Shown here: positions 41,563 to 55,405 of the stretch, piece after piece
How the letters are laid out: each line of letters starts with the position of its first letter
Position numbering within the stretch: the first letter of the stretch is position 1
Origin: Bradyrhizobium sp. 132
GTDB lineage: Bacteria > Pseudomonadota > Alphaproteobacteria > Rhizobiales > Xanthobacteraceae
DNA: 64,000 bases
Assembly: GCF_023074185.1 (NCBI RefSeq)
Contig: NZ_JADPKY010000041.1
Span: forward strand, 1 to 64,000
Direction of reading: 5' to 3'
Program-made: the position numbers and the translations under genes
Notes under the pieces: generated by a model
What the model saw: only the letters and a program-made list of their open reading frames with translations
Told to the model about the DNA's origin: nothing
Databases searched by the model: none

Positions 41563-41873
41563 GCGGCCACTTAACGACAGGCGGTGAGCATCGCCAGCGT
41601 CGGAACGGGCCACCCGTTTGATCCCTCTGGGGTCACCAAGACGGGCACCAACCTCGACGAATGCCGCTCAAACGCTGTCGATCATAGCTAGGCAATGCCA
41701 GTGCGATTTTAGGTCTCTTGAGCATGTTCTCTCGAGATCGAATTCGGATGCATGACCTCGATGCGCGGGCCGCAGCTTTAAGCTGACGGGTCCAGATATC
41801 GCGGTCCTCTGTGGCGTCGAAGCGCTTTCCGCTCAGTGATGAGTGGTTGGCGCGATTTCGCTTTGTGCGGTTT

Positions 41874-41966
41874 GTCCGCGGAAGGCGGCCCCTCGGGCGG
41901 GTAGTCCGGAGAATTTGCGGACCCGGTGACGGGCTGCGGCAAGACAGCGGACCCGAAAGGGGCCGC
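41874..41966 (+). promoter_or_regulatory. structured rpsL leader with alternative pairings
   Basis: GCGGCCCCT (41885-41893) and AGGGGCCGC (41958-41966) are perfectly complementary and close a 64-nt loop ending 26 bases before the rpsL start. Inside, GCGGACCCG occurs twice (41917-41925, 41947-41955). Either copy can pair with GTCCGC at 41874-41879, so mutually exclusive folds are possible, as expected for an autoregulated ribosomal leader. This is inference from base pairing only. Confidence 0.4.
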
Positions 41967-41992
41967 GGCGAACACAAAAGGGTAAGGCCAGG

Positions 41993-42364
41993 ATGCCGAC
42001 GATCAACCAGCTGATCGCTCAACCGCGGGAAGTGCAGAAGTCGCGTAAGAAGGTGCCGGCGCTGCAGCAGTCCCCGCAGAAGCGCGGCGTTTGCACGCGC
42101 GTCTACACCACGACCCCGAAGAAGCCGAACTCGGCGCTTCGTAAGGTCGCCAAGGTGCGCCTGACCAACGGCTTCGAGGTGATCGGCTACATCCCCGGTG
42201 AAGGTCATAACCTCCAGGAGCATTCGGTGGTCATGATCCGCGGCGGTCGCGTCAAGGACTTGCCCGGCGTGCGCTACCACATCCTCCGCGGCGTTCTGGA
42301 TACCCAGGGCGTCAAGAACCGTAAGCAGCGTCGTTCGAAGTACGGCGCCAAGCGTCCGAAGTAA
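41993..42364 (+). CDS. rpsL: 30S ribosomal protein S12
   Basis: S12, 123 residues, lies at the decoding centre. [11 protein letters not shown] and the [13 protein letters not shown] loop carry Lys43 and Lys88, the positions whose change gives streptomycin resistance; both are wild type. The aspartate after Lys88 is the one often methylthiolated in other bacteria. First gene of the str operon, 15 bases before rpsG. Confidence 0.98.
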   Translation: MPTINQLIAQPREVQKSRKKVPALQQSPQKRGVCTRVYTTTPKKPNSALRKVAKVRLTNGFEVIGYIPGEGHNLQEHSVVMIRGGRVKDLPGVRYHILRGVLDTQGVKNRKQRRSKYGAKRPK

Positions 42365-42850
<486 letters not shown>

Positions 42851-42880
42851 CGGCGACACACGGAATCTAAGGAACACTCC

Positions 42881-44953
<2,073 letters not shown>

Positions 44954-44993
44954 TTGTCGTCGGTCTCGAACTGACGATTGAACGGAGAGTCAA

Positions 44994-46184
<1,191 letters not shown>

Positions 46185-46201
46185 TTACGAGAATAGGGAT
46201 C

Positions 46202-46241
46202 GGCGAATAGCGAATGTGACCTTCGCTATTCGCTATTCGCC
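46202..46241 (+). promoter_or_regulatory. alternative hairpins between tuf and rpsJ
   Basis: One left arm (46202-46214) can pair with either of two right arms: a 12-bp stem using 46222-46233 or a 13-bp stem using 46229-46241. This is because the 12-mer TTCGCTATTCGC occurs twice in overlap. The unit resembles a GCGAATAGCGAA-type repeat that recurs in Bradyrhizobium. It marks the border between the str and S10 gene groups. No T-run follows. Confidence 0.65.
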
Positions 46242-46266
46242 ACCCCACTGAAGAGAGACCACGGCA

Positions 46267-46575
46267 ATGAACGGCCAAAACATTCGTATCCGTCTCAAGG
46301 CGTTCGACCATCGTATCCTCGATACGTCGACCCGCGAGATCGTGAACACGGCGAAGCGCACCGGCGCGCAGGTCCGCGGACCCATTCCGCTGCCTACCCG
46401 CATCGAGAAGTTCACCGTCAACCGTTCGCCGCACGTCGACAAGAAGAGCCGCGAGCAGTTCGAGATGCGCACCCACAAGCGCCTGCTCGACATCGTCGAT
46501 CCGACCCCGCAGACCGTCGATGCTTTGATGAAGCTCGACCTGGCCGCCGGTGTCGACGTCGAGATCAAGCTCTAA
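46267..46575 (+). CDS. rpsJ: 30S ribosomal protein S10
   Basis: S10 (NusE), 102 residues, is both a ribosomal protein and the NusB/NusG partner in antitermination. [15 protein letters not shown], the long loop [15 protein letters not shown] and [18 protein letters not shown] are diagnostic. First gene of the S10 group. Confidence 0.98.
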
Positions 46576-46628
46576 GATTTTTGGATCACGTTCGCACCTA
46601 GCGGACAGAAAGAACAGGAAGCACGCCG

Positions 46629-47342
46629 ATGCGCTCCGGAGTGATCGCACAAAAGGTCGGGATGACGCGGGTCTTTACAGAGGCCGGCGAACATATCCCC
46701 GTGACCGTGCTGAAGCTCGGCAATTGCCAGGTCTTAGGCCACCGCACTGAAGAGAAGAACGGTTATGTCGCTCTCCAGCTTGGTTCTGGCAGCCGCAAGA
46801 CCGTTTACATGCCCAAGGCGGAGCGCGGCCAGTTCGCGGTCGCCAAGGTCGAGCCGAAGCGGCAGGTCGAGGAATTCCGCGTCTCCGCGGATCAGATGAT
46901 CCCCGTCGGTGCCGAGATCCTGGCCGACCACTTTGTCGTCGGTCAGTTCGTCGACGTCACCGGTACTTCGGTCGGTAAGGGTTTTGCCGGCGGTATGAAG
47001 CGCTGGAACTTCGGCGGTCTGCGCGCCACCCACGGCGTGTCGGTCTCGCACCGTTCGATCGGTTCGACCGGTGGCCGTCAGGACCCCGGCAAGACCTGGA
47101 AGAACAAGAAGATGGCCGGCCACATGGGTGTCGACCGCATCACCACGCTCAACCTTCGAGTTGTCCAACTCGATGTCGAGCGCGGTCTGATCCTCGTCGA
47201 AGGCGCCGTTCCCGGTTCCAAGGGCGGTTGGATCCGCGTTCGCGACGCTGTCAAGAAGCCGCTGCCGAAGGAAGCTCCGAAGCCCGGCAAGTTCAAGGTT
47301 GCTGGCGAAGCGGACGCTGCTCCGGCTGCGCAGGAGGCGTGA
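46629..47342 (+). CDS. rplC: 50S ribosomal protein L3
   Basis: L3, 237 residues, an early-assembly protein near the peptidyl transferase centre. The [25 protein letters not shown] loop region contains the glutamine that PrmB methylates in other bacteria. The C-terminal ~25 residues are an Ala/Pro-rich tail ([10 protein letters not shown]) beyond the E. coli length. It ends one base before rplD. Confidence 0.98.
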   Translation: MRSGVIAQKVGMTRVFTEAGEHIPVTVLKLGNCQVLGHRTEEKNGYVALQLGSGSRKTVYMPKAERGQFAVAKVEPKRQVEEFRVSADQMIPVGAEILADHFVVGQFVDVTGTSVGKGFAGGMKRWNFGGLRATHGVSVSHRSIGSTGGRQDPGKTWKNKKMAGHMGVDRITTLNLRVVQLDVERGLILVEGAVPGSKGGWIRVRDAVKKPLPKEAPKPGKFKVAGEADAAPAAQEA

Positions 47343-47343
47343 G

Positions 47344-47964
47344 ATGGAATTGAAGGTCACGACCCTCGAAGGTAAGGAAGCCGGCTCGGTCCAGCTTTCC
47401 GACACCATTTTCGGCCTCGAGCCGCGCCAGGACATCATTGCACGTTGCGTGCAGTGGCAGCTCAACAAGCGCCAGGCCGGTACGCACAAGACCAAGGGCC
47501 GTGCCGAGATCTGGCGCACCGGCAAGAAGATGTACAAGCAGAAGGGCACCGGCGGTGCTCGTCACGGTTCGGCCCGCGTGCCGCAGTTCCGCGGCGGCGG
47601 TCGTGCCTTCGGTCCGGTGGTGCGTTCGCACGCCACCGACCTGCCGAAGAAGGTCCGTGCGCTCGCTCTCAAGCATGCGCTCTCGGCCAAGGCCAAGGAC
47701 GGCGATCTCGTCGTGATCGACAAGGCCGCGCTTGAAGCTGCCAAGACCAAGGCGCTGCTCGGCCACTTCTCCGGCTTGGGCTTGACCAACGCGCTGATCA
47801 TCGATGGTGCCGAGCTCAACAACGGCTTTGCCGCTGCTGCCCGCAACATCCCGAACATGGACGTGCTGCCGATCCAGGGCATCAACGTCTATGACATCCT
47901 GCGCCGTCGGAAGCTTGTTCTGACCAAGGCCGCCATCGATGCGCTGGAGGCGCGCTTCAAATGA
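47344..47964 (+). CDS. rplD: 50S ribosomal protein L4
   Basis: L4, 206 residues, lines the exit tunnel and in E. coli represses the S10 operon. [12 protein letters not shown] and [13 protein letters not shown] form the tunnel loop. The start is ATG 47344, two bases after the rplC stop; the open frame back to 47299 is inside rplC. It overlaps rplW by four bases (ATGA). Confidence 0.98.
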   Translation: MELKVTTLEGKEAGSVQLSDTIFGLEPRQDIIARCVQWQLNKRQAGTHKTKGRAEIWRTGKKMYKQKGTGGARHGSARVPQFRGGGRAFGPVVRSHATDLPKKVRALALKHALSAKAKDGDLVVIDKAALEAAKTKALLGHFSGLGLTNALIIDGAELNNGFAAAARNIPNMDVLPIQGINVYDILRRRKLVLTKAAIDALEARFK

Positions 47965-48263
47965 CGAAGAACATCGAGCCTCGCCATTACGACGTGATCC
48001 TGTCGCCGGTCGTGACCGAAAAGGCGACGATCGCCTCGGAGCACAACAAGGTGCTGTTCAAGGTGGCCGCGAAGGCGACCAAGCCGCAGATCAAGGAAGC
48101 GATCGAGAAGCTGTTCGACGTCAAGGTCAAGAGCGTCAACACGCTGGTCCGCAAGGGCAAGACCAAGATCTTCCGCGGCAATCTCGGTTCGCAGTCGAAC
48201 TCCAAGCGCGCGATCGTGACTCTCGAAGAGGGTCACCGGATCGACGTGACCACCGGTCTGTAA
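47961..48263 (+). CDS. rplW: 50S ribosomal protein L23
   Basis: L23, 100 residues, at the tunnel exit, docking site for signal recognition particle and trigger factor. [15 protein letters not shown] and the [18 protein letters not shown] block fit the family. Translationally coupled to rplD through ATGA; 12 bases before rplB. Confidence 0.98.
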   Translation: MTKNIEPRHYDVILSPVVTEKATIASEHNKVLFKVAAKATKPQIKEAIEKLFDVKVKSVNTLVRKGKTKIFRGNLGSQSNSKRAIVTLEEGHRIDVTTGL

Positions 48264-48275
48264 GGTCGCACGACG

Positions 48276-49109
48276 ATGGCACTGAAGACATTCAATCCCA
48301 CGACGCCGGGCCAGCGCCAGCTGGTCATGGTCGATCGTTCGGCTCTCTACAAGGGCAAGCCGGTCAAGGCGCTCACCGAAGGCAAGCATTCCTCTGGCGG
48401 CCGCAACAACACCGGTCGCATTACCGTGCGTTTCCGTGGCGGTGGTCACAAGCGGACGCTGCGCACCGTCGATTTCAAGCGTGAGAAGATCGACGTTCCC
48501 GCGACCGTCGAGCGGCTGGAATACGATCCGAACCGCAGCGGCTTCATCGCGCTGATCAAATATCAGGACGGCGAGCAGGCCTACATCCTGGCGCCGCAGC
48601 GCCTGGCCGTGGGCGACACCATCATCGCCGGCAACTACGTCGACGTGAAGCCGGGCAACGTCATGCCGCTCGGCAACATGCCGGTCGGCACGATCATCCA
48701 CAATATCGAGCTCAAGATCGGGAAGGGCGGCCAGCTCGCCCGTTCCGCGGGTACCTATGCCCAGCTCGTCGGTCGCGACCAGGACTACGTGATCATCCGC
48801 CTGAATTCGGGCGAGCAGCGCCTGGTGCACGGCCGTTGCCGCGGCACGATCGGCGCGGTGTCGAACCCGGATCACATGAACACCTCGATCGGCAAGGCCG
48901 GCCGCAACCGCTGGCTGGGCCGCAAGCCGCACAACCGCGGTGTTTCGATGAACCCGATCGACCATCCGCACGGCGGTGGTGAAGGTCGGACCTCGGGCGG
49001 TCGCCACCCGGTCACTCCGTGGGGCAAGCCGACCAAGGGCAAGAAGACCCGCTCCAACAAGTCGACCAACAAATTCATTCTCCTAAGCCGCCACAAGCGG
49101 AAGAAGTAA
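48276..49109 (+). CDS. rplB: 50S ribosomal protein L2
   Basis: L2, 277 residues, needed for subunit joining and peptidyl transferase activity. The conserved [21 protein letters not shown] segment holds the functionally important histidine. [28 protein letters not shown] basic runs near the N-terminus bind 23S rRNA. Spaced 12 bases from rpsS. Confidence 0.99.
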   Translation: MALKTFNPTTPGQRQLVMVDRSALYKGKPVKALTEGKHSSGGRNNTGRITVRFRGGGHKRTLRTVDFKREKIDVPATVERLEYDPNRSGFIALIKYQDGEQAYILAPQRLAVGDTIIAGNYVDVKPGNVMPLGNMPVGTIIHNIELKIGKGGQLARSAGTYAQLVGRDQDYVIIRLNSGEQRLVHGRCRGTIGAVSNPDHMNTSIGKAGRNRWLGRKPHNRGVSMNPIDHPHGGGEGRTSGGRHPVTPWGKPTKGKKTRSNKSTNKFILLSRHKRKK

Positions 49110-49121
49110 GGATCGCCGGAC

Positions 49122-49400
49122 ATGGTTCGTTCAGTCTGGAAAGGCCCGTTCGTCGAGGGTTCTCTGCTCAAGAAGGCAGATGCCGCGCGCGCGTCCGGCC
49201 GTCACGACGTCATCAAGATCTGGAGCCGTCGCTCGACGATCCTGCCGCAATTTGTCGGCCTGACTTTCGGCGTTTACAACGGTCAGAAGCACGTGCCGGT
49301 GGCCGTCAACGAGGAAATGGTCGGTCACAAGTTCGGCGAGTTCTCGCCGACCCGGACCTTCCATGGCCACTCCGGCGACAAGAAAGCCAAGAGGGCTTGA
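49122..49400 (+). CDS. rpsS: 30S ribosomal protein S19
   Basis: S19, 92 residues, in the head of the small subunit with S13. It starts [14 protein letters not shown], has [14 protein letters not shown] in the middle and [16 protein letters not shown] near the end. The spacing to rplV is ten bases. Confidence 0.98.
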   Translation: MVRSVWKGPFVEGSLLKKADAARASGRHDVIKIWSRRSTILPQFVGLTFGVYNGQKHVPVAVNEEMVGHKFGEFSPTRTFHGHSGDKKAKRA

Positions 49401-49410
49401 GGATTAAACG

Positions 49411-49797
49411 ATGAGCAAACCTAAGCGCGAACGGAGCCTCGCCGAGAACGAGGCCAAGGCGGTCGCCCGGATGCTTCGGGTGAGCCCGCAGAAGCTCAAC
49501 TTGGTCGCCCAGCTCATTCGCGGCCGGAAGGCGGCTTCTGCTCTTGCCGACCTGCAGTTTTCGCGCAAGCGGATCGCGGTTGACGTGAAGAAGTGCCTGG
49601 AATCGGCTATCGCGAATGCCGAGAACAACCACGACCTCGACGTCGACGATCTCGTCGTGGCGCAGGCCTTCGTCGGCAACGGCCTGGTGATGAAGCGCTT
49701 TGCCGCCCGCGGCCGTGGCCGCTCGGGCCGTGTCTACAAACCATTTTCGCAGCTGACGATCATCGTTCGTCAGGTCGAAGCCGAAGCAGCGGCTTAA
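49411..49797 (+). CDS. rplV: 50S ribosomal protein L22
   Basis: L22, 128 residues, with a beta hairpin that reaches the exit tunnel (the macrolide-resistance region). [19 protein letters not shown] and [25 protein letters not shown] are characteristic. The C-terminus is slightly extended (VEAEAAA). Followed after 18 bases by rpsC. Confidence 0.98.
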   Translation: MSKPKRERSLAENEAKAVARMLRVSPQKLNLVAQLIRGRKAASALADLQFSRKRIAVDVKKCLESAIANAENNHDLDVDDLVVAQAFVGNGLVMKRFAARGRGRSGRVYKPFSQLTIIVRQVEAEAAA

Positions 49798-49815
49798 GGG
49801 ACGCAGGAGCACACG

Positions 49816-50538
49816 ATGGGTCAAAAGATCAATCCGATCGGTCTGCGTCTTGGCATCAACCGGACCTGGGATTCCCGCTGGTTCGCCGGCAAGCAGGAAT
49901 ATGGCAAGCTGTTGCACGAGGACGTCAAGATCCGCGAGATCCTGCACAAGGAGCTCAAGCAGGCGGCTGTCGCCCGCATCGTGATCGAACGTCCGCACAA
50001 GAAGTGCCGCGTCACCATCCACTCGGCTCGTCCAGGCGTGGTGATCGGCAAGAAGGGCGCCGACATCGACAAGCTGCGCAAGAAGGTCGCGGACATCACT
50101 TCGTCCGACGTCGTCATCAACATCGTCGAAATCCGCAAGCCGGAGCTCGATGCGACGCTGGTGGCGGAATCGATCGCGCAGCAGCTGGAGCGCCGCGTGG
50201 CGTTCCGCCGGGCCATGAAGCGCGCCGTTCAGTCGGCGATGCGTCTCGGTGCGGAAGGCATCCGGATCAACTGCTCGGGGCGTCTCGGCGGCGCGGAAAT
50301 CGCGCGCATGGAGTGGTATCGCGAAGGTCGCGTGCCGCTGCACACGCTGCGGGCCGACATCGACTACGGCGTTGCGACCGCGTTCACGACCTTCGGCACC
50401 TGCGGCGTCAAGGTCTGGATCTTCAAGGGCGAGATCCTCGAGCACGATCCGATGGCCCAGGACAAGAGAATGGCCGAAGGCGAGACTGGTGGCGGCGGCG
50501 ATCGCGGCGGCCGGCAGCGCCGAGACAACGCGGCCTGA
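49816..50538 (+). CDS. rpsC: 30S ribosomal protein S3
   Basis: S3, 240 residues, at the mRNA entry and part of the mRNA helicase. The KH domain includes [17 protein letters not shown] with the GxxG loop GKKG. The C-terminus adds a Gly/Arg-rich tail ([12 protein letters not shown]), common in alphaproteobacteria. 32 bases before rplP. Confidence 0.98.
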   Translation: MGQKINPIGLRLGINRTWDSRWFAGKQEYGKLLHEDVKIREILHKELKQAAVARIVIERPHKKCRVTIHSARPGVVIGKKGADIDKLRKKVADITSSDVVINIVEIRKPELDATLVAESIAQQLERRVAFRRAMKRAVQSAMRLGAEGIRINCSGRLGGAEIARMEWYREGRVPLHTLRADIDYGVATAFTTFGTCGVKVWIFKGEILEHDPMAQDKRMAEGETGGGGDRGGRQRRDNAA

Positions 50539-50570
50539 GGCCAGCACAGAGAATTTGAGGGCTTGAAGCC

Positions 50571-50984
50571 ATGATGCAACCTAAGAAGACGAAGTTCCGG
50601 AAGGCGCATAAAGGCCGCATCCACGGCGTTGCGTCTTCGGGCGCGACGTTGGCCTTCGGCCAGTTCGGCCTGAAGGCGACCGAGCCTGAGCGCGTCACCG
50701 CGCGCCAGATCGAAGCCGCTCGCCGCGCGCTGACCCGCCACATGAAGCGCGCCGGCCGCGTCTGGATCCGCGTGTTCCCCGACGTTCCCGTGTCGAAGAA
50801 GCCCGCCGAAGTCCGCATGGGCTCCGGCAAGGGTGCGCCGGAACTGTGGGTCGCGCGCGTCAAGCCGGGCCGGGTGCTGTTCGAGATCGACGGCGTCAAC
50901 ACCCAGACCGCGCGTGAAGCGCTGACCCTGGCGGCAGCGAAGCTGCCGATCAAGACGCGCTTCGTCGAGCGCATTGCGGAGTAA
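50571..50984 (+). CDS. rplP: 50S ribosomal protein L16
   Basis: L16, 137 residues, near the aminoacyl-tRNA site. It starts [15 protein letters not shown] after one extra Met (ATG at 50571 or 50574), and contains [25 protein letters not shown]. The stop overlaps the next start (TAATG), so rpmC is coupled. Confidence 0.98.
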   Translation: MMQPKKTKFRKAHKGRIHGVASSGATLAFGQFGLKATEPERVTARQIEAARRALTRHMKRAGRVWIRVFPDVPVSKKPAEVRMGSGKGAPELWVARVKPGRVLFEIDGVNTQTAREALTLAAAKLPIKTRFVERIAE

Positions 50985-51196
50985 TGGCCATGGCCCAGAT
51001 GAAGATCGAAGACATCCGCGCGTTGAGCCCCGATCAGCAGGATGACGCCATCCTGAACCTGAAGAAGGAGCGTTTCAACCTGCGCTTCCAGCGCGCCACC
51101 GGGCAGCTCGAGAACACCTCGCGCCTGCGCGAGGCCCGCCGTGACATCGCCCGGATCAAGACCGTCGCCGCGCAGACGCGCGCGAAGAAGAAGTAA
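50984..51196 (+). CDS. rpmC: 50S ribosomal protein L29
   Basis: L29, 70 residues, a two-helix protein near the tunnel exit. [24 protein letters not shown] is the conserved core and the end is very basic (RAKKK). The start may be ATG 50984 or 50990; the first overlaps the rplP stop. Confidence 0.97.
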   Translation: MAMAQMKIEDIRALSPDQQDDAILNLKKERFNLRFQRATGQLENTSRLREARRDIARIKTVAAQTRAKKK

Positions 51197-51209
51197 GAGG
51201 CTAACGAAG

Positions 51210-51458
51210 ATGCCGAAACGTACTTTGCAGGGCGTGGTCGTCAGCGACAAGCAAGCCAAGACCATCGTGGTGCGCGTCGATCGCCGCTTCACACACCCGA
51301 TCTACAAGAAGACGATCCGCCGTTCGAAGAACTACCACGCGCACGACGAGAGCAACGAGTTCAAGCCGGGCGACATGGTGTGGATCGAGGAATCGAAGCC
51401 GGTTTCGAAGTTGAAGCGCTGGGTCGTGATCCGGGGCGAACACAAGAAAAGCGCCTGA
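51210..51458 (+). CDS. rpsQ: 30S ribosomal protein S17
   Basis: S17, 82 residues, an OB-fold 16S rRNA binder. [39 protein letters not shown] and [15 protein letters not shown] blocks are present. ATG 51210 is chosen; the open frame to 51141 lies inside rpmC. An 83-bp gap with a small stem follows. Confidence 0.98.
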   Translation: MPKRTLQGVVVSDKQAKTIVVRVDRRFTHPIYKKTIRRSKNYHAHDESNEFKPGDMVWIEESKPVSKLKRWVVIRGEHKKSA

Positions 51459-51541
51459 TCTGTTGGCTTTAGCCGACTGACTTCAGGGAAATGTTGAGCG
51501 CCGGCTGGGCTGGCGCAAAGAGAAGAGGACGAGGTGCATCA

Positions 51542-51910
51542 ATGATTCAGATGCAGACCAACCTCGACGTGGCCGACAATTCTGGCGCACGCCGTGTCAT
51601 GTGTATCAAGGTGCTCGGAGGCTCCAAGCGCCGCTACGCCACGATCGGCGACATCATCGTCGTCTCGATCAAGGAAGCAATTCCGCGTGGCAAGGTGAAG
51701 AAGGGCGACGTGATGAAGGCCGTCGTGGTGCGCGTCCGCAAGGACATCCGCCGCGCTGACGGTTCGGTCATCCGCTTCGACCGGAATGCTGCCGTTCTGA
51801 TCAACAATCAGTCCGAGCCGGTCGGCACCCGTATCTTCGGGCCCGTGCCGCGCGAGCTGCGCGCCAAGAACCACATGAAGATCATCTCGCTCGCGCCGGA
51901 GGTGCTGTGA
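51542..51910 (+). CDS. rplN: 50S ribosomal protein L14
   Basis: L14, 122 residues, at the subunit interface. [17 protein letters not shown] and the [13 protein letters not shown] segment, with [12 protein letters not shown], are family signatures. First gene of the spc part of the cluster. Its TGA overlaps the rplX ATG. Confidence 0.98.
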   Translation: MIQMQTNLDVADNSGARRVMCIKVLGGSKRRYATIGDIIVVSIKEAIPRGKVKKGDVMKAVVVRVRKDIRRADGSVIRFDRNAAVLINNQSEPVGTRIFGPVPRELRAKNHMKIISLAPEVL

Positions 51911-52224
51911 TGGCCGCGAAAATCCGCAAAGGCGACAAGGTCATCGTGCTGACCGGCCGCGATAAGGGTCGCACCGGCGAGGTGTTCGAAGTGCGTCCCG
52001 ATGCCGGCACCGCGCTCGTGCGTGGCGTCAACATGGTCAAGCGTCACCAGAAGCAGACGCAGGCCCAGGAGGGCGGCATCATCTCGAAAGAGTCGCCGAT
52101 CCAACTGTCCAACATCGCGTATGTCGGCAAGGACGGAAAGCCGACCCGCGTCGGATTCAAGATTCTGGCGGACGGCAAGAAGGTCCGCATCGCCAAGAGC
52201 TCGGGAGCTGAGATCGATGGCTGA
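51910..52224 (+). CDS. rplX: 50S ribosomal protein L24
   Basis: L24, 104 residues, an assembly initiator. [22 protein letters not shown] is the KOW motif. Start ATG 51910 is coupled to rplN (TGATG); a GTG one codon earlier is open. The end overlaps rplE by eight bases. Confidence 0.98.
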   Translation: MAAKIRKGDKVIVLTGRDKGRTGEVFEVRPDAGTALVRGVNMVKRHQKQTQAQEGGIISKESPIQLSNIAYVGKDGKPTRVGFKILADGKKVRIAKSSGAEIDG

Positions 52225-52774
52225 GGCCGCTTACACGCCGCGCCTGCGCGCGGAATTCGACGCGAAGATCCGGACGGAAATGACCGAGAAGTTCGGTTAT
52301 GATAACGTCATGCAGGTTCCGCGTCTCGACAAGGTCGTGCTGAACATGGGCGTTGGCGATTCCGTCAACGACCGGAAGAAGGCCGAGAACGCCGCTGCCG
52401 AATTGACCCAGATCGCCGGCCAGAAGGCGATCGTGACCTATTCGCGCGTCGCGATCGCGACCTTCAAGTTGCGTGAGAACCAGCCGATTGGCTGCAAGGT
52501 CACGCTGCGCAAGGCCCGCATGTACGAGTTCATCGATCGCCTGGTGACGGTCGCGCTGCCGCGCGTCCGAGATTTCCGTGGCCTGAATCCGAAGAGTTTC
52601 GACGGTCGCGGCAACTATTCGCTCGGCCTCAAGGAACACATCATTTTCCCCGAGATCGACTTCGACAAGGTCACGGAATCGCGCGGTATGGACATCACCG
52701 TCTGCACCACGGCCAAGACCGACGACGAGGCGAGGGCCTTGTTGACCGCTTTCAATTTCCCGTTCCGGCAGTGA
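52217..52774 (+). CDS. rplE: 50S ribosomal protein L5
   Basis: L5, 185 residues, binds 5S rRNA and contacts P-site t[41 protein letters not shown] and [16 protein letters not shown] are conserved. ATG 52217 is inside the rplX 3' end; the longer open frame upstream is antisense-like noise. 46 bases before rpsN. Confidence 0.98.
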   Translation: MAEAAYTPRLRAEFDAKIRTEMTEKFGYDNVMQVPRLDKVVLNMGVGDSVNDRKKAENAAAELTQIAGQKAIVTYSRVAIATFKLRENQPIGCKVTLRKARMYEFIDRLVTVALPRVRDFRGLNPKSFDGRGNYSLGLKEHIIFPEIDFDKVTESRGMDITVCTTAKTDDEARALLTAFNFPFRQ

Positions 52775-52820
52775 GACGCTGACGTAAAGCCTCTCAAACG
52801 CGGATACCCAGGAGCCAAGC

Positions 52821-53126
52821 ATGGCAAAGAAGAGTTCAGTCGAGAAGAACAACCGGCGCAAGCGGATGACGAAGAACGCCGCCCCGAAGCGCGCGCGGTT
52901 GAAGGCGATCATCGCCGACAAGACGCTGCCGATGGAGGAGCGGTTCGCCGCGACCCTGAAGCTTGCGGAAATGCCGCGTAATTCGTCGGCCACCCGCATC
53001 CGTCTGCGTTGCGAGCTGTCGGGCCGTTCGCGCTCGAATTATCGCTTGACCAAACTGTCCCGCATCGCAATGCGGGACCTTGGCTCCAGGGGCATGGTCC
53101 CGGGCCTCGTGAAGTCCAGCTGGTAA
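52821..53126 (+). CDS. rpsN: 30S ribosomal protein S14
   Basis: S14, 101 residues, the longer zinc-free (C-minus) type without CxxC pairs. [20 protein letters not shown] and [19 protein letters not shown] are typical, ending in PGLVKSSW. Located between rplE and rpsH as in standard spc operons. Confidence 0.98.
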   Translation: MAKKSSVEKNNRRKRMTKNAAPKRARLKAIIADKTLPMEERFAATLKLAEMPRNSSATRIRLRCELSGRSRSNYRLTKLSRIAMRDLGSRGMVPGLVKSSW

Positions 53127-53140
53127 GGAGGGTCGTTTAG

Positions 53141-53539
53141 ATGTCTACGCACGATCCAATCAGCGATCTGATCACTCGTATCCGCAACGCTCAGATGCGT
53201 TCCAAGAGCAAGGTCTCCACGCCTGGTTCGAAGATGCGCGAGAACGTGCTCGAGGTTCTCAAGACCGAGGGCTACATCCGCGGTTACGCCACGCTCGAGC
53301 ACTCCTCGGGCCGCAGCGAGATCGAGATCGAGCTGAAGTATTTCGACGGCGAGCCCGTCATCCGCGAGATCGAACGAGTCTCCAAGCCCGGGCGTCGTGT
53401 CTACGCCTCGGTGAAGGCTCTGCCGCGGGTCAACAACGGGCTCGGCATTTCGGTGTTGTCGACGCCGAAGGGGATCATGGCCGACCACAGCGCGCGCGAA
53501 GCGAATGTGGGCGGCGAAGTTCTCTTCACGGTGTTCTGA
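53141..53539 (+). CDS. rpsH: 30S ribosomal protein S8
   Basis: S8, 132 residues, binds central 16S rRNA and in E. coli represses the spc operon at rpl[17 protein letters not shown], a [16 protein letters not shown] segment and [29 protein letters not shown] are family signatures. Spaced 16 bases from rplF. Confidence 0.98.
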   Translation: MSTHDPISDLITRIRNAQMRSKSKVSTPGSKMRENVLEVLKTEGYIRGYATLEHSSGRSEIEIELKYFDGEPVIREIERVSKPGRRVYASVKALPRVNNGLGISVLSTPKGIMADHSAREANVGGEVLFTVF

Positions 53540-53555
53540 GAAGGATTTTTGATCC

Positions 53556-54089
53556 ATGTCACGAGTTGGCAAAAGGCCGGTAGCGGTGCCGTCGGGTGTG
53601 ACCGCGGCCGTCGACGGGCAGACCGTCAAGATGAAGGGGCCGAAGGGCCAGCTTCAATTCGTCGTCCATAGCGACGTCGAGGTGAAGCTCGAGGACGGCC
53701 AGGTCAAGGTGAACCCGCGGGTCGAGACCAACCGCGCACGGGCCCTGTACGGGACCGCTCGCGCTCAGGTCGCGAATCTGGTCGAAGGCGTTACCAAGGG
53801 CTTCGAGAAGAAGCTCGAAATCACCGGCGTCGGTTACCGCGCCGCGCTGCAGGGCAAGAACCTGCAGCTCGCGCTCGGCTACAGCCACGACGTGGTCTAC
53901 GCGATCCCGGAAGGGATCACGATCACCGTGCCGAAGCCGACCGAGATCACGGTGACGGGCAGCGATATCCAGCGCGTCGGCCAGGTCGCCGCCGAGATTC
54001 GCTCCTATCGTCCGCCGGAGCCCTACAAGGGCAAGGGCGTGAAGTATGTTGGCGAATTCATCTTCCGCAAGGAAGGCAAGAAGAAGTAA
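53556..54089 (+). CDS. rplF: 50S ribosomal protein L6
   Basis: L6, 177 residues, near the factor-binding site. It begins [14 protein letters not shown], carries [18 protein letters not shown] in the first repeat and [26 protein letters not shown] at the end. Followed by rplR after 11 bases. Confidence 0.98.
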   Translation: MSRVGKRPVAVPSGVTAAVDGQTVKMKGPKGQLQFVVHSDVEVKLEDGQVKVNPRVETNRARALYGTARAQVANLVEGVTKGFEKKLEITGVGYRAALQGKNLQLALGYSHDVVYAIPEGITITVPKPTEITVTGSDIQRVGQVAAEIRSYRPPEPYKGKGVKYVGEFIFRKEGKKK

Positions 54090-54100
54090 CGGAGCCGGTC

Positions 54101-54463
54101 ATGTCGAAAGCCAAGGTTACGAATGCCCGGCGCAAGCGCAGTGTACGGCTGAAGCTTCGCCGCTCCGGTGGCGGCCGTCCGCGCCTGTCGGTGTTCCGCT
54201 CGTCCAAGCACATCTACGCCCAGGTCATCGACGACCTGAAGGGCGAGACGCTGGCCTCTGCCTCCTCGCTCGAGAAGTCGATGCGCGATGGCGGCAAGAC
54301 CGGCGCCGATATCGATGCGGCGAAGGCGGTCGGCAAGCTGCTGGCCGAGCGCGCCGCCGAGAAGGGTGTCAAGGAAGTCGTGTTCGATCGCGGCAGCTAT
54401 CTCTATCACGGGCGCGTCAAGGCTCTTGCCGACGCGGCGCGTGAGAGCGGGCTGAGCTTCTAA
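54101..54463 (+). CDS. rplR: 50S ribosomal protein L18
   Basis: L18, 120 residues, brings 5S rRNA to the central protuberance. [20 protein letters not shown] and [23 protein letters not shown] are conserved. The gap to rpsE is 47 bases. Confidence 0.98.
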   Translation: MSKAKVTNARRKRSVRLKLRRSGGGRPRLSVFRSSKHIYAQVIDDLKGETLASASSLEKSMRDGGKTGADIDAAKAVGKLLAERAAEKGVKEVVFDRGSYLYHGRVKALADAARESGLSF

Positions 54464-54510
54464 CAGAATTTGAGGATTGAGGCGTAAGCCTCTGAAGGAC
54501 TGGAAAAACC

Positions 54511-55098
54511 ATGGCAGAACGCGAACAACGTGGTGGACGCGATCAACGCGGCGGCGGACGTGAACGCAGGGAAGAGCGCGACAGCGAGTTCGTCGACAAG
54601 CTCGTCCACATCAACCGCGTCGCCAAGGTCGTCAAGGGCGGCAAGCGCTTCGGTTTCGCAGCGCTGGTCGTGATCGGCGATCAGAAGGGCCGCGCCGGCT
54701 TCGGTCACGGCAAGGCGCGCGAAGTGCCTGAGGCGATCCGCAAGGCAACTGAATCCGCCAAGCGCAACCTGACCCGCGTCTCGCTGCGCGAGGGCCGTAC
54801 GCTGCATCACGACATCGCCGGCCGTCATGGCGCTGGCCGTGTTTACCTGCGCGCAGCCCCGGCCGGTACCGGCATCATCGCCGGCGGTCCGATGCGCGCC
54901 GTGTTCGAGACGCTCGGCGTCCAGGACGTGGTCGCGAAGTCGATCGGCTCGTCGAACCCGTACAACATGGTTCGCGCAACCTTCGACGCGCTGAAGCATC
55001 AGGATTCGCCGCGCTCGGTCGCTGCCCGCCGCAACATCAAGGTGTCCACCCTCCAGTCCCGCCGTATCGGTGGCGACGCCGAGGCGGTTGCCGAATAA
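54511..55098 (+). CDS. rpsE: 30S ribosomal protein S5
   Basis: S5, 195 residues, has roles in decoding fidelity and mRNA unwinding. A Gly/Arg-rich N-terminal extension ([18 protein letters not shown]) of ~25 residues precedes [20 protein letters not shown] and the [13 protein letters not shown] motif. The extension is longer than in E. coli S5. Followed by rpmD after 25 bases. Confidence 0.98.
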   Translation: MAEREQRGGRDQRGGGRERREERDSEFVDKLVHINRVAKVVKGGKRFGFAALVVIGDQKGRAGFGHGKAREVPEAIRKATESAKRNLTRVSLREGRTLHHDIAGRHGAGRVYLRAAPAGTGIIAGGPMRAVFETLGVQDVVAKSIGSSNPYNMVRATFDALKHQDSPRSVAARRNIKVSTLQSRRIGGDAEAVAE

Positions 55099-55123
55099 CG
55101 GAAGCTTTTCGGAGTAGACTCCC

Positions 55124-55330
55124 ATGGCCAAGAGTGCCGTTACGACCGCAAAGACGATCAAGCTCGAGCAGACTGGCAGCGCAATCCGCCGCCATCACTC
55201 GCAGCGTTCGACGCTGATCGGGCTCAAGCTCAACAAGATCGGCCGCACCAGCGAACTGCCGGACACCCCGGCGGTCCGCGGCATGATCTTGAAAGTTCAC
55301 CATCTCGTTCGCATCGTCGACGAGAAGTAA
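55124..55330 (+). CDS. rpmD: 50S ribosomal protein L30
   Basis: L30, 68 residues, slightly longer than the usual 58-64. [39 protein letters not shown] and the hydrophobic [17 protein letters not shown] end fit the family. A palindromic repeat follows within the 75-bp gap to rplO. Confidence 0.97.
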   Translation: MAKSAVTTAKTIKLEQTGSAIRRHHSQRSTLIGLKLNKIGRTSELPDTPAVRGMILKVHHLVRIVDEK

Positions 55331-55336
55331 GCAAAG

Positions 55337-55385
55337 GCGCACGATCCCGAAAAGCGGGGACCCGTTTTCGGTGAAGGTCATGCGC
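55337..55385. repeat. short palindromic repeat between rpmD and rplO
   Basis: An imperfect palindrome of about 49 bp with GCGC at both ends and a GATCCCGAAAAGCGGGGACC-like centre that pairs with itself. It resembles the very common rhizobial repeat built on GATCC-GGAAAA-GTGGGAACC. It lies inside the spc operon in the only larger gap between rpmD and rplO, so it is transcribed with the ribosomal genes. Confidence 0.65.
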
Positions 55386-55405
55386 AAGAAACAAGGAGCA
55401 GGGCG

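Larger units (their letters stand above)
41329..41992 (+). other. monooxygenase-rpsL intergenic region
   Basis: 664 bp without a supported gene. It must hold the start of the str-operon transcript: a possible promoter lies at 41534-41562, and a structured rpsL leader at 41874-41966. Long minus-strand frames crossing it are shadows of fusA codon bias. Nothing else is recognised. Confidence 0.5.
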
